A DNA stretch of 64,000 bases. Origin: Hypericum androsaemum. Its lineage: Eukaryota; Streptophyta; Magnoliopsida; Malpighiales; Hypericaceae. The translations under genes and the position numbers were made by a program. The number at the start of each line of letters is the position of its first letter. Positions within the stretch are counted from its first letter, which is position 1. The stretch is taken from positions 937,501 to 1,001,500 of the forward strand of contig OZ023187.1 in the NCBI GenBank assembly GCA_963995505.1, read 5' to 3'. Shown piece after piece: positions 36,844-48,836 of the stretch. The notes under the pieces were generated by a model. That model was not told where the DNA came from. It saw only the letters and a list, made by a program, of their open reading frames with translations, and searched no databases.

Positions 36844-37161
36844 ATGGCATCGACAAGCTCAGCACCAGCGGTGCCGGGAACTATCCACGCCGAAAGGCCG
36901 GCCAAGTTCAACGGTATCGAGTTCAAGAGCTGGCAACAGAAGATGTTGTTCTACCTGACGACGCTCAACCTGGTCCGATTCTTGAAGGAAGAGGCTCCGA
37001 AGGTGGCAGAAAATGAGGTAGATCAACAGAAGATCAACGCCCTCGATGCATGGAGTCACAGCGACTTCCTATGCCGGAACTACGTCCTGAATGGACTAGA
37101 CGACACGCTCTACAACGTTTACGCAGAAGCTAAGACCGCAAAGGAGCTGGAGGAGCCTTAA
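36844..37161 (+). pseudogene. Truncated gag of element A2
   Basis: Open from ATG 36844: an Ala/Ser-rich start, [36 protein letters not shown], then TAKELEEP and stop. It is the gag N-terminal domain of family A, homologous to 21477-21863. The last residues come from fused LTR sequence, not gag. Confidence 0.85.
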
Positions 37162-38648
37162 GTATTTTGCTCGGGTCCGGAGGCAGCTGCGCAGCTACCG
37201 AAGCGATGAGGAGCTGCGAGCGCCTTCAGGTTGGCCGCCGAAGAGGCACGACGGGCTGGAAAGTCCGGGAGACTTCCAGAAGGCCGAAGGGCTGCGAAAT
37301 CCGTCACGAAAGGGCGCCAGCGCAGCCTGGGCGCGCCTAGAAGGATCCAGAAGCCACCGAAGGGCTACGAGCGCAGCCTGGCACGCCTGGAAGGATCCAG
37401 AAGCCACCGAAGGGCCACGAGCACAGCCAATCAGCCTGCTGGCCGAGCGGACGCGTCCCTTCGGGGTGGCTGCCTCCAGCCTATAAATAGGCCTGCCCCC
37501 TACCAGAATTCTTATCCCAGCAGCAAGTACACCTCCTAGCATTGTTGTCTTCTCCTCTCCCCCCGTTCTTAACTTAGAAAAGAGTCAGAAAGTTCTGGGT
37601 ATATAAGGGTTCGCCCGAAAGTTTCGAGATACGTGTGCAACGTTCTTGGAAACGCCCTAAACAGTCGTTGTATCTTGGGGACGATTGCCGAAGCCCGTAC
37701 CGCACTGAAATATACGGGGCAATCTCGTCTTACGGAGAAAGTGTCCAACACTTGCCTCGACTGAAGTAGATCCTAATCAAGTACACCAACCCTCCGAAAC
37801 AACAAATTATAAATATGAAAGAGGACAGCATCAAAATGTATATGTGGCGCAGAAAGCTAACACTTAGAAGTAAATGATTGAAAGTGTTCAAATGAAACTA
37901 GGGTGCAAAGAAATAGAAACCTTAACAGCAGAATCTCGAACAACAGAGAGCGCGCTGGGAGATCGCGATGAGAACGATCTACAATAAACAAAAGAGCAGG
38001 CTCGTAAATGAGAACCTCAAAACATTACACACTCCCAACACACACAAAATGTCGAGGCCACATACCACATGACGAACATCAATTAAATGTGCGCGGTATA
38101 CCAATGGCGGAAGCTGCCTCAAAAATTGATATTACAGTCTTTTTTGCGGGTCTTCTCTACAACACAGTTGACAAGCCTTCAGACGCAATTAGATAAGCCG
38201 ATAAAGCAAACCCTAACAATTAAACAAAGAACACAAACACCGAAATAACCTAACCTACACAAAGAACGGATCCTTGTGCTGGATTTCGACGATCGAAGCC
38301 GTGATGTCGACTACAGCAGGCAAGCTCCCTCTGCTCGCCACGTGGATATCTAAACAGAAACACAACCAAAACTTATTTAATTTTTTTTTTGTTCTTTTTA
38401 CTGATTAATTATTAATTAAGCAAAATTTAGCTTACGTGTTGAAGAGCGAAGGAGAGTTTCTCGGGGGAACCGGAGAAGAGGGATTCCGTAACGGACTCCC
38501 ACTCCGTCCAGCTCAGCCACGGCACGAACTTGTAACCGCTCCTCGACTGCGCCGGCAGATTCTCCTCCGCCTCTGATCCTACCATCCATGGTCGACGACG
38601 ACAGGTTGTTTCTTTGGTCGGGAACTGAGGTTTTAGGGGAGAGAAACC

Positions 38649-39130
38649 ACTGTTTTTTAAAGATGTGGTCATACCGGTCGGACCACGAATCACCAACATT
38701 ACCAGCAGGGACAAATTTTGGTCAGACCGAATGGTCGGATCAGAAATTTGACCCGGAAAATTCCTATTTCACCAAAAAAAAAAGTTATACACCGCGATTT
38801 CGCCCAAAAAAACCTAACTCAGAACAACACCTCAGCAGCTCCTCCCCAGTCCCGACTTCAGATGCTCCTCCCCAGTCCCGACCTCAGATGCTCCCAAAAA
38901 AAGTTTAGTGCTTTGGTTGTTGGAAATTTGTTTTACAAGGTGGGCTTCAATGGGTTTCCTCGTGGGCCTAACACGGTGAGTGAGAAGTTTTTGGTTTCTC
39001 GTCATTTTTTAAGGGAGAAAGAAGATAATCTATTTAAATGACATAATGGCAAAACCTCCGGCCCGACCAGCGATCCGATTAGTCGGACCAAATTTTGGGT
39101 CAAATTCTGGATCATTTTTGAAAACAATCA
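38649..39130. mobile_element. Insertion upstream of LAS1 pseudogene 2, hAT-like
   Basis: The sequence between GGGGAGAGAAAC and ATAAACCCTAATTT is absent next to LAS1 (14030-14055) and pseudogene 3 (62643-62665), which serve as empty sites. Ends CACTGTTTTTTAAAGATG and, read inward, GATTGTTTTCAAAAATG are similar, and both ends carry CGGTCGGACC-type phrases seen in plant hAT elements. The 8-bp duplication is imperfect. A 27-bp direct repeat (CTCCTCCCCAGTCCCGAC unit) lies inside. Confidence 0.65.
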
Positions 39131-42059
39131 CATAAACCCTAATTTAAAAGTATATGTACACCGATGGGATTTTCATTTTGTGGGCCTGTCGGATATTGCT
39201 TGTTGGGCTTTTTGGCCCACATGTAATTAGGAATAGTTTAAGCATGTGAATGATGTAATACCAAGTTTTAACACCGATCACTTCTTTGACTTGAACTCGA
39301 GACAATTAGTTAAAATTATATTTTTATGCTAGAAAAAAATAAACTATGTTTATATTTTGTTTATTTTATACATTTTAGTATTTAACATTTCGTTCCGAAA
39401 AAATAACATTCATAATTTTGTCTGCGTACAAATGCATGTATTTACGTATGTATTTTTTTCGTATGCAGGTAAATACATTGTCATATATTAAGAGATTTGT
39501 TTTAGTGTAAAGAGTACGAGGAAGATTGGAAGCCGTTACGTCTTATTATTTGGAAATAATGCCTTTTATAATAAATGAAGATGCAACGACCCCAAAAAAA
39601 TAAACTTGAATGTAGCAATACATATTTGGACTTATTTCAATTTTTCAAAATCAAAAATCAAAAAGAAAGATTTAGTTTTCCAATTTAAATAAGGATTAAT
39701 ATATTTCATTATATAGAAAATGGCAATTCGGAAAAAAAAAAGCTTAGAACGGAGAAATTTTTATGACAAGAGTGACCATTCAACAAACAATTACAAAAAC
39801 GATAAGAAAAACGATATACACATCACAATGAAAAATTTTTATGGTAGTCCCTCCATATCAAGTGACTTTGTATGTACGGGTCAGTCCACAAGTGGATTGG
39901 TAGAGGGAGTACCAGTTTACTAATGATATATGACTTAAAAATTTTAATTATGAAAATAAAATCAATACAATATTGAGTCATAGTTAAAAAAACTATCACA
40001 TAAACAATACATGCTATTTCAAGAAAATATAATTAATTCATTAATGAATATAATATATTAAAGTTTTGTTATATTTTAATTTTCCTAAAATACAAAATTG
40101 TTACTTTTCTTTTAAAACACAAAGCAACGAAAATTGTATGCCTTGTTTTTTCTCTGTAAAAATATCATCGTCTTTTTTTGTTTGCGGGGAAATGTATTCA
40201 CTTTCAAAAATAATAATTCAGATCATACAGACTTGTTAAAAAAATTAAAGACCAGCAACGCTACTCTTTTCTGAAATCTTAGCACCGTAACACACCTATA
40301 CTACCCAACCCATCCCAAGGCTTCAACATGTACAGTACCAAAACCACCATCACACCCACTAATGAAGACGAATCATCGGCTTCATTGATATAAAATGAAC
40401 AAAATTAGTTTTAGTCTCTGCTTTATTTTTTTCGAAAAAATATCATCGTCTTCATTGATAATTATAATTCTACTTACTTGTTTCCCAACCTTCCTCGTTG
40501 CTTTTGTATTTTAAAAAATATATATCAACGTTGATTTTGTGTTTTAATAATAGTAACAATTTTGTGTTTCAAGACTAAAAGCAAGATAGAGACTAAAACA
40601 AGGCTAAGACTAAAACCAATTTCTCAATTTTTTTTTGTGAAGTTGCTTTTGTATTAAAAAAAAATTAAAATATAACAAGACTTGAATATATTATATTCAT
40701 TAATGAGTTAATTCTATTTAATTTAGATGAGACAGTTTTAGAATATCATTAATTATTGACTTGCTTAACTACAACAAAGATCTTATTAAAATGCAAGATT
40801 AATATGGTGCAATCAACAAATGTTGCATTAATTAAGTTCTCAGAACTTATAAGGATTAAATGAATCTAATGGTAAGTAGTAATAGAAACTAACCATAATT
40901 CGGTCTTGATAGTCTGATGTAGTCTTTCGGTAGACTAAAACTATTGTTTGTATACATCATGACTGACACTCTATTATGATTTTATTTATATAAGACATGT
41001 TCTCCTTTTACAAAGATTGAACACCATAAAATATGGATCGTGTCATATGTGCGTTACGACCTGTAGATGAGAAATCAATTTAATACTAAGTGATTTTAAT
41101 TTCCTTAGCCCGACACCAATACCAAAAACTATAGTTTCTAGAGCACTACCATTAAGATCTTTAACATGTTTTGGAAATATGATTCAGCGTGGATAACTTG
41201 GAAGGTCTTTAAAGGGTTATGATTCAGCGTGGACCTGACAAGACTGACTAGAAAAGTTGGCTCGGCCATGATCGAAGAAATATTGTCGAGAAAATAGTTT
41301 TTTATCGATCACATTCTTGATTCTTCGTGGTCCACCGGTTAATCTGTTATGTTGAGTGCAACTGAATAGTGAACACAATTAGATTATTTTTAAAAATCAC
41401 ATGTGAAAATAATGAATGTGAGATAAGACCTATAATAAGACATATTGTATGTAATGGAGGCGGTAATCGAGTGTTATCATTCAAGCGACCGTTATATGCT
41501 CTTGGATTTAGCTAAGTGCACTCAATGTATGCTGGTCGCACGACCTATTTGTCAAACACGAAATGAGAGAGATAATTGTGGCCATCAGATCTGTAAAAAA
41601 AGAATTTGATCAAATCTAAAGGCCCATATTTAATCCATGCCATGGGGATAATTTTTATGTAGTCCCCCCTGAATCCAAATCCCTAGGTAACTCCTCTCTC
41701 GTGGAGTCTTTTTAAGTAACAAGACTAAACAAGAAAATGGGGTTGATCTCAAAATGCAAAAACACACATAGAGAAACTCATACAAATCTTTGGGCCATGC
41801 TAGTCCACATCTCGGGTAGTTGTGGAAAAATGCACACACTTAGTAACTCACTTACAAACACGTATGGGATTACAGCCGTAACCTCTATAAAAAATCTTGC
41901 CGCCAAAAATTTGAAAAAAGAGTGCCCAACATAATCAGTGAGTGAACCTAAAAAATGGGAGGGAGATAGATTGAATCTACCGTCGCTGATAGTATCCCGT
42001 AAAGGAAAGAAGAGAAGAGTGTAGATTGGAGGGTGTAGAAGAAACATTTAATCCTTTCA
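39131..42059. other. AT-rich spacer between LAS1 pseudogene 2 and prenyltransferase copy 2
   Basis: About 2.9 kb, against 0.7 kb for the equivalent spacer of unit 1, so it has taken up extra DNA. I see no gene, no defined terminal repeats and no long open frame. The last 130 bp (CGCTGATAGTATCCC onwards) resembles the 3' flank of copy 1 near 14620-14700. Confidence 0.5.
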
Positions 42060-42664
42060 TTACATAAAAGGAAAAAGAATGAACTCGATACTGTAGAGCT
42101 TCAATATAGACTGAAAGATCGTTCGACTTGCTTCCTGCAAAGTTAAGATCAATAATTTAACTATTTAATCCGGTTTCGAGTAATAAAATAGGTATACCTT
42201 GGTGTAATTTGCTTTCTGCCATTTCCAAGCCTGCGATAAAAAGGAACATAATAATGCATGTCAGTAATATAATTTAGTAGCTGAAAGAAAAAAACTCAAA
42301 GAAGTGGACGTAGATAAGGTTATATGGGAGTTAGACTTTACATGAAATTGAGTTTTGTTCTCTTTCTAAGTAAAATTTTTATATTTTAAAAGGGATGGGA
42401 GTTGATGACCATTGGAGGTTTGAGTCTACCGAAGAGAAAGAGACAATTGGTGAAGGGTATATAAGTTATTTCATAGATAAAATAAAAAAATGATCGATGA
42501 CAAAAGCGAGAAATCGAGAGTACAATAAAACCAAACTGAGAGAACAACTACATGTATTTTATAAAATAAAGGACCTCATCGTCAATTTGATCATACACCA
42601 AAGGCCCAACCGTATTTTACCCTCAATTTATGACGAGTACCCTCATATTTAAAATCTAGGAAAT

Positions 42665-45600
42665 TGTTGGAGCGGAAAATTAATTCGGGGATTTATTTGA
42701 CCTTATCTTAGTAAAATAACCGAATCTTCCTACTCATATATTCAATTGATGCGATTCCAAAAGCTAGAGAAAGATAAGACAAAGATCTAGAACTTTCTAG
42801 TTCATAACTTCTCCAAATTCGGCGCAGAAGAAAGTCTAAGTTGGGTTGGAAGTTTTGGCAGTATGTATTTTCTTATTAGGCTGGGGCTATGTTAGGTTTT
42901 TCTATATTGAACACGGCCTAGGGAGGGGCTAGGGATAGCTTATTCTATATAAGGAGAGCTAGGCACAGGCATGAAGGAGACTTACAAACCAAACATCAAA
43001 CATTCATATCATTTAGCTTCGTAGTTTAGCTTTTATCTTTATGTTTTTCCTTTCTCCCTCTCCCCCATATTTTCTATAAAGTTCTTGCTCTTCCACCAAT
43101 TATTTTCTCTCCTACCAAGTCTAATCTACTTCTTCTCTTCTCTTTCCCCATATTTCTTCCATCTTTACCTATTCGTTCAATCGCTCTTGGGATGACCACT
43201 CTGGACTCGTTCCTAAGTTCATTTCGATATTCTACCACAATTTATCGGCAATATATTTTTAGCACGCTCGATGGGACTAAGAAGGGCGTCTGAGAAGAGT
43301 GATTGATCTGCCTAAAATTACGAGCTTACCCATACGGGTTCGAGTCCTTTCTCAAAAGAAACAAAACTAATCAAAAGTTGTATCAAAAGAGGACATCCAG
43401 CAGGACCAGCTAGCTTTGGAGGGTATTTCGGTCCTTTTTTATGTCGAATCTGAAGAAACTTTCTTCATAAAAATTGAAGTTCATTATTTTCTCTTTTTGT
43501 GGGAACTAAGAACGCCAAAATTGAAGTTTGTACCAGGAAGATATGACCAAAATACTAAAGATTGATTGATTTGTATGATTTAGAAGTTCAGTCAGTTTTG
43601 GAGAGCATTTTGGTCTTTTTTTCCTACCAAATTAGGAGATGTCTATTTCTTATAAAATTGAAGATATATCTCTTAGATTTCCAGGAACACCAAGATCGAT
43701 TCAATCGGAGTTCAGATGAAGATTTTAAGACTAAAATACTGAAGATAGGTCATTCTATAAGTTGGTTCTAAAATTTTAAATTTATCTTGTCCAACCATGA
43801 TCAACTATAAGGAGTTTATGTGGAGCAATGGTTATCTTGAGAGACTGTGTTCTGGGATGCTTTTGAGGGTGCCTTGGAATTCTTATGATTGAGGTATCGA
43901 GAGAATTAAACATTTGTTTGGCCCATTCGGTCTGACGACACCAGTAGGCGATCCACCTTATAAGTTGTTAAAACGAGGCGAAGACATCAATTCAATTATC
44001 AATTATTGCTCATCCAACTCTGTTCCAACCCATCAACAAAGTACTAGGGGGTAAGACCCGACAAGTCAACAGTTGGCCAACATCACGTCCATCCAACTTG
44101 TAAGGCCAGCATTCGATGGAGAGGAGGAGCGATTCCTGACACAAATTTCATCGGCAACCAAGATAACCCTAAGTGTTGTATCAAATATGACGGGCCTCTG
44201 CTAGCTAACTTTAGGCCTTCACTAGCAAAGAGAATTTTAGGGCCTCCACTGAGTCATCTGTTGCGGAGATCCAAGTCACCCTTCGTTCCACGCGCAGTGA
44301 GCCAGCTTCGCTTACCCAATTCTGTCCCAACTCAATGGAAAGGCACAGATGGGCAAGGATGCTCTCAGAATATCACTAGAAATTCTATCTCACCCGGAGG
44401 GCATGAAGACATCGGTCGATATTATCTTGGTCAGAGAGTAAGACATAAACATAGTGAAGAAGATAGATGATGATAAAGCCAAGTCTTCGACTCCTCCTCA
44501 ACCAAGCAAGGGTACGGTGAAGCAACAACCTAATGTGTCGGTTCAATCTTGACTGTTAAAGGTTTCAAATTACAGGGAGTGTCCTTAAGTCACACGGTCA
44601 AAATCAGCCGACAACGAAAAGAGACGGCCGGAGTACACGTGGGTTAAGAGGGACGTGGTCACTCGATTGGAGACCGAGCAAGGAGTTCTCCAGAAAAAGA
44701 AGCCCTTCAAGGTTTGGGTGCCCAAGAAAGAACTTTTGCAGTCCAAGAAAGAACCATGTGAGACACGACCCACAAGGAGTGATCAGCCTACAAGATCTCT
44801 AAGTTATCATACGAAGTCTGTGCATAATGAGATGACAAGAAAGCCGAACCCACACTTGGGGGGCAAGTGTTCGGAGTCTCATCGACTGACTCTCACGAAG
44901 ACTAAACGAAGAAGTTTGGAGCAAAAAATTCAAAAGCAAAAGAAAAAGCTTAGAGACCTTTAACAATAATTGCAAGGTTGTTTGACGAAGGACATAGAGC
45001 TCCCACTCAACCATGTAGGCCTAAATCAAGTTTTTGGGAGAAAGTCATGAGCACACTGATATCTCGAGATGAGTGATCAACTGCACGCTTACAATGACTA
45101 GGATTGTACATTTTTTACATATTTACGGTCTTGTCTTAGCATGTTATTTTTTGAGTGGAGTTAATTTTTTGCGTGTGTAAGGGTGGATATACATCAACAC
45201 TTTTCCTAGCGTCAAAACATTGACTTGTGGGGAGCATTGTTGGAGCGGTTGTTTGACCATATCTTAGTAAAATAACAGTATCTTCCTACTCGTATATCTG
45301 ATTGATACGATTCTAAAAGCTATAGAAAGATAAGATGAAAATCTAGAACTTTCTAGTTCATGACTTCTCCAAGATTGGCGCAGAAGAAGGTCTAAGTTAG
45401 GTTGGAAGTTTTGGCAGTAGGTTTTTTCTTATTAGGCCGGGGCTATGTTAGGTTTTCCTATATTGAACACGGCCTAGGGTTTTGTATGGGGCTGGGGCTA
45501 GCTTATTCTATATAAGGAGAGCTAGGCATAGGCATGAAGGAGACTCACAAACCAAACATCAAACATTCATATCCTTTAGCTTCGTAGTTTAGCTTTTATC

Positions 45601-45816
45601 TTTATGTTTTTCCTTTCCCCCTCTCCCCCATATTTTCAATAAAGTTCTTGCTATTCCACCAATTATTTTTTCTCCTACCAAGTCTAATCTACTTCTTCTC
45701 CTCTCTTTCCCCATATTTCTTCCATCTTTACCTATTCGTTTGATCGCTCTTGGGATGACCACTCCGGACCCATTCCTAAGTTCGTTTCGATATTCTACCA
45801 TAATTTATCGGCAACA
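42665..45816 (+). mobile_element. LTR retroelement without pol (LARD-like)
   Basis: LTRs 42665-43253 (589 bp) and 45238-45816 (579 bp) begin TGTTGGAGCGG and end GGCAAYA. Perfect 5-bp duplication GAAAT (42660-42664, 45817-45821); intron 9 of copy 1 near 15525 (AGGAAATATTATG) is the empty site. A purine-rich tract (TGTGGGGAGCAT) precedes the right LTR. The 2-kb interior has no reverse transcriptase or integrase, only short frames such as 44655-44963, so it depends on another element. The leader AGCACGCTCGATGGGAC resembles those of some plant Ty3/gypsy elements (inference). Confidence 0.85.
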
Positions 45817-46634
45817 GAAATATTATGATTTAAATGCATAATTCAACAATCAATACGGTATCACAAATCGCACCTGGAAGATCAAGTACAAAGCTAGAAG
45901 CATATGTGACGGTATCATGATGCTCCGTCTAAAAACCTGTTCGATAAATGCAAGAAAAAATATCATGTGATTAGTTTTTTCTGTGAACTCCAATATGTTA
46001 TATATTTACTCATGGTATATAATTAACCTGTTCTTGAAGCACAAGATCTGCAATTAACAAGATATGTTGTAACTACATAAGGTTATATATAAATTGATCT
46101 ACTTATAGAAAAAAATAAGATATGTCAAAATAAAATTACCTTAGGCATGAACATAGCTGTTGCAACTTTTTTGGGTCCGTAAATTGATGCTAAACTGTCT
46201 CAGATTGAAATCTATATAACAAAAGACTTTGAGATCGAAATTTATAAAATAAAAAAAATTGGTAACGATGTAGTAAGGAATGCCTGGAACTTCTCCTCCA
46301 TTTTACCCCGAGGAATGACTATAGCCCGGAGGCAACAAGAAGGTATGTAATCAGAATTCTCTAGAGTCTAGGTAATTGTAAGCTTAGTTATTCTCTGTGT
46401 TTTGTGAATGAAATAGTCAATTGAGTTGTAACAAAAATCTGAGAAAGTCTATGTGCACCTAATTGAACACGTCATTGGTCATAGAGTTGTTAAACCTTTT
46501 GTTCCAAGATTTAATAAGAACGGAAGTATGTTAATTACAAAAGAACGAATTCTTTAGAGTAATTTAGCTGAAAGACCATTTGTCAAGGTTATACCCATGT
46601 AACCTGTCTCGTTCCAAGTCTCCTTATTAGTCTA

Positions 46635-47519
46635 TGTTGGAGAATTGGATTTTTAATCCATCGAGGAGGTTGGCCCAACATATATGTGTATGTTGGGTTT
46701 GGGCCTAAGAGAATAATTAGAAAGAGAATTCTAATTAAATATAATTTCTTAGGAACTTTGAGCTAATGCAGGTCACGCCAATTGGTTTTGGGTGTCATAT
46801 GATATATGCGAAACACGTTGAGAAAGTTTCGTAACGATGAATGACACTTGCGGAAAATCAATTCTCAGTGTGAATGAAAATTGGCTTCAAAGTGATGTGG
46901 GTTTTATCGGTCGTCATGAGTTCGAGATTTATGACTCTGGTAACCGCTCATTTATTGACCGTGGTTAATAGGGAGCGTTAATGGCTGTAACCGCTCATTT
47001 ATTGACCATGGTTAATAGGGGATTAATGACTGCCATTATTCCAGAATTAAATGGGGTCTCAAATCCTCCCTATAAAAGGGGACCTCCTCGTCTCATTTGA
47101 AATACACCAAAAACTCACTTAGAGTTTTACTCTCCTCTCTTCCCCTTAGCATAGGCATTCTCATTTGCATAGTATCGGGGTTCTACACCACTAAAGGTTC
47201 GAAAGGTGTTCAATAGTGCTTCCTATTGTTCACGTGATTGGGCGTTGTACCTTGGGAACTCTCTTACCCATGGAGGCCTGAAGCTATAAGGCGGGTAATA
47301 AGAGTTTAAGGGCACACGGCTTGCTGTGGCCTCGTCCAGGATTAAATCCGAATTCGTGACGATCAAAGAGGAGGGCAATCTGGAGTCTCCTACCTTGGAA
47401 AAGACGATATTCACACTTTGCTCAAAGTGTGGTTGTAAGTTATCTCTTACACTCGTTTATTATTGTGTTTACGATTTATATATGGTCAAACCATAGTTTA
47501 TTTACTAATATTTCCAACA
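46635..47519 (+). repeat. 5' LTR of copia element C
   Basis: TGTTGGAGAATTGG ... TATTTCCAACA, 885 bp. It contains two copies of AACCGCTCATTTATTGACC about 60 bp apart, the CTATAAAAGG promoter box and the primer-like site at 47293-47310. Confidence 0.92.
47293..47310 (+). other. Primer-like site within the C 5' LTR
   Basis: GGGTAATAAGAGTTTAAG, 209 bp before the LTR end, is the exact reverse complement of 47534-47551, and its last nine bases of 47522-47530. Confidence 0.65.
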
Positions 47520-47521
47520 AT

Positions 47522-47551
47522 CTTAAACTCAATCTTAAACTCTTATTACCC
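47522..47551 (+). other. Candidate self-complementary primer-binding site of C
   Basis: After the LTR comes AT, then CTTAAACTC (47522-47530), then AAT and CTTAAACTCTTATTACCC (47534-47551). The second block pairs with 47293-47310 over 18 bases without mismatch; the first is a partial copy set two bases from the LTR. No tRNA-Met site is found. Confidence 0.6.
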
Positions 47552-48800
47552 TGTTTTAAATATTAGTAAATTATGGTTACCAGTTATATATGTATTATCG
47601 TTGCTGTCGACTAGGTTTCTGTACTGTATCACTACTAATATGTTTCCACTTTTATTATAAATTATCGAAGAAATAATTACACTGAAATTTGGAAACACAA
47701 ACTTCATAATCTGGAGATAGGCAACGTGAAGTGAGACTAAATCAATAACTGTACTTGGCACTATCACTTGCTTCTGTGAGTCGTTAATCTTTTCCAAACA
47801 GGTTGTTGCCATCTTTGGTAGCTACTGTGAGGAAACAATTAAAAAGTATAATTGTATGTCTTCATTGCTACAAACGTTATTTTGGGGAAGATAATTGATT
47901 GAGTTTATTTAAATTGTGAAAATAATTACCAAAAAAAAAGAGAGGCCAGTTTAATCGGTTACATAAATTATTTCCACTCTTTTTGGTTGGAATTAAAGAG
48001 ATAATATGCAACGGCCATTTCTTAGAAGATTTCCAATTAAGAATGGACTTTTCAGTAAGCCTACATTGGAGGGTTTTTTTTTTAATAGGGAAATTCATTT
48101 TCCTTAATTGAAAATTTGTGAGAAGAATTCTTAAATTCTTAAAGGTTATGCCTTATATTTAAGAGTTTCTTTTATTTATATATAATAAATCAGTGATGTG
48201 TTATCTTCTTTTTGTGCGAGTTCTATACGGTGAGAGTCGCACGTTTCCACGTCGCTATTTAATAAGGTTTTTAATCATCACATTAAGATGGATTACTAAA
48301 TATATTATTGCGGTGGAAAAACAGAGTAAAATCTTTTTCATGAGTTTGAAGGATCAGGCTTATGAGTGAACTAGAACTGTGTATGTCGCACGTGATTTAA
48401 TGTCCATCTCTCTCGTCGTATACATTAACAGATTAAGACCATGTTTTAAATGGATGGAAACGGACAAACAGAAAGTAAAAGCGTTGGTTACCGTTTCATT
48501 TTTATATCTTCTGCTATTTTAGTGGAGCCTAATTGTTCGTTATTAACATTTTGGACAATAACGGGTATGGACATTATTGTGGACTATTTAAGTAGAGACC
48601 ATTTCTACGTGGATGATCGTTTAATTGTGGGTATTGGATCATTATTGTGGGCCTACTTGTATTTGGGCTTATAAATTGAGCTTCAATTAATAGGCCTAAT
48701 TTTGAAAATGATAGCTTGCAATGCTTAGATCAATTTGTAAATTGATTAATACGTATTGAATTTTTTTTTACTTGGGTGTTGGGCCCAAGTAATTAATTGG
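47552..48800. other. Non-coding 5' interior of copia element C
   Basis: 1.25 kb between leader and gag without copia domains on the plus strand. A minus-strand frame (47546-47812) starts MATTCLEKINDSQKQVIVPS and continues for 88 codons; it is unrecognised and could be a captured host exon. Confidence 0.4.
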
Positions 48801-48836
48801 TGTATATTTGTGATAGAAATTGTTGAAATTAATACC

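Larger units (their letters stand above)
36170..37804 (+). mobile_element. Copia family A element A2, internally deleted
   Basis: Starts TGTTGGGTTTGAATGG and ends CGAAACAACA. Flanking GATTA (36165-36169) and AATTA (37805-37809) form a target duplication with one change; LAS1 intron 5 at 13086 (GTGATTAAAAATATG) is the empty site. The 5' LTR is 36170-36815. Only the first part of gag follows, and from about 37145 the sequence is LTR again (TATAAATAG at 37480-37488, TATATAAG near 37602) to the end. Everything from mid-gag to the start of the 3' LTR has been deleted. Confidence 0.88.
35438..38589 (-). pseudogene. LAS1-like pseudogene 2 (exons 1-6, exon 3 missing)
   Basis: Exon 1 is 38436-38589 with VPWLSWTEWESV intact but the original start out of frame; an ATG at 38585 is in frame. 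Exon 2 (about 38260-38350) has lost a base near its start. Exon 3 is gone: exon 4 sequence (about 38060-38176) jumps to intron 2 sequence (CGCAATTAGATAA) in one clean deletion of about 0.2 kb. Exon 5 remnants lie at 37919-37990. Exon 6 (35438-35518) has its acceptor changed from CCAG to CCAT and is cut off at the SF3b14 fragment. Exons 7-8 are absent. Introns were copied too, so this is a DNA-level duplication of the gene at 10647-14006. Confidence 0.9.

Noticed and set aside
42520..42650. Possible fourth Mutator-like TIR (CCAAACTGAGAGAAC)
   Set aside because: Weak resemblance to the TIR phrases, with no partner end or target duplication found.
43254..43285. Self-complementary primer site in the LARD-like element
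   Set aside because: The leader TATTTTTAGCACGCTCG has no complement in its LTR; the pattern is limited to the two copia families.
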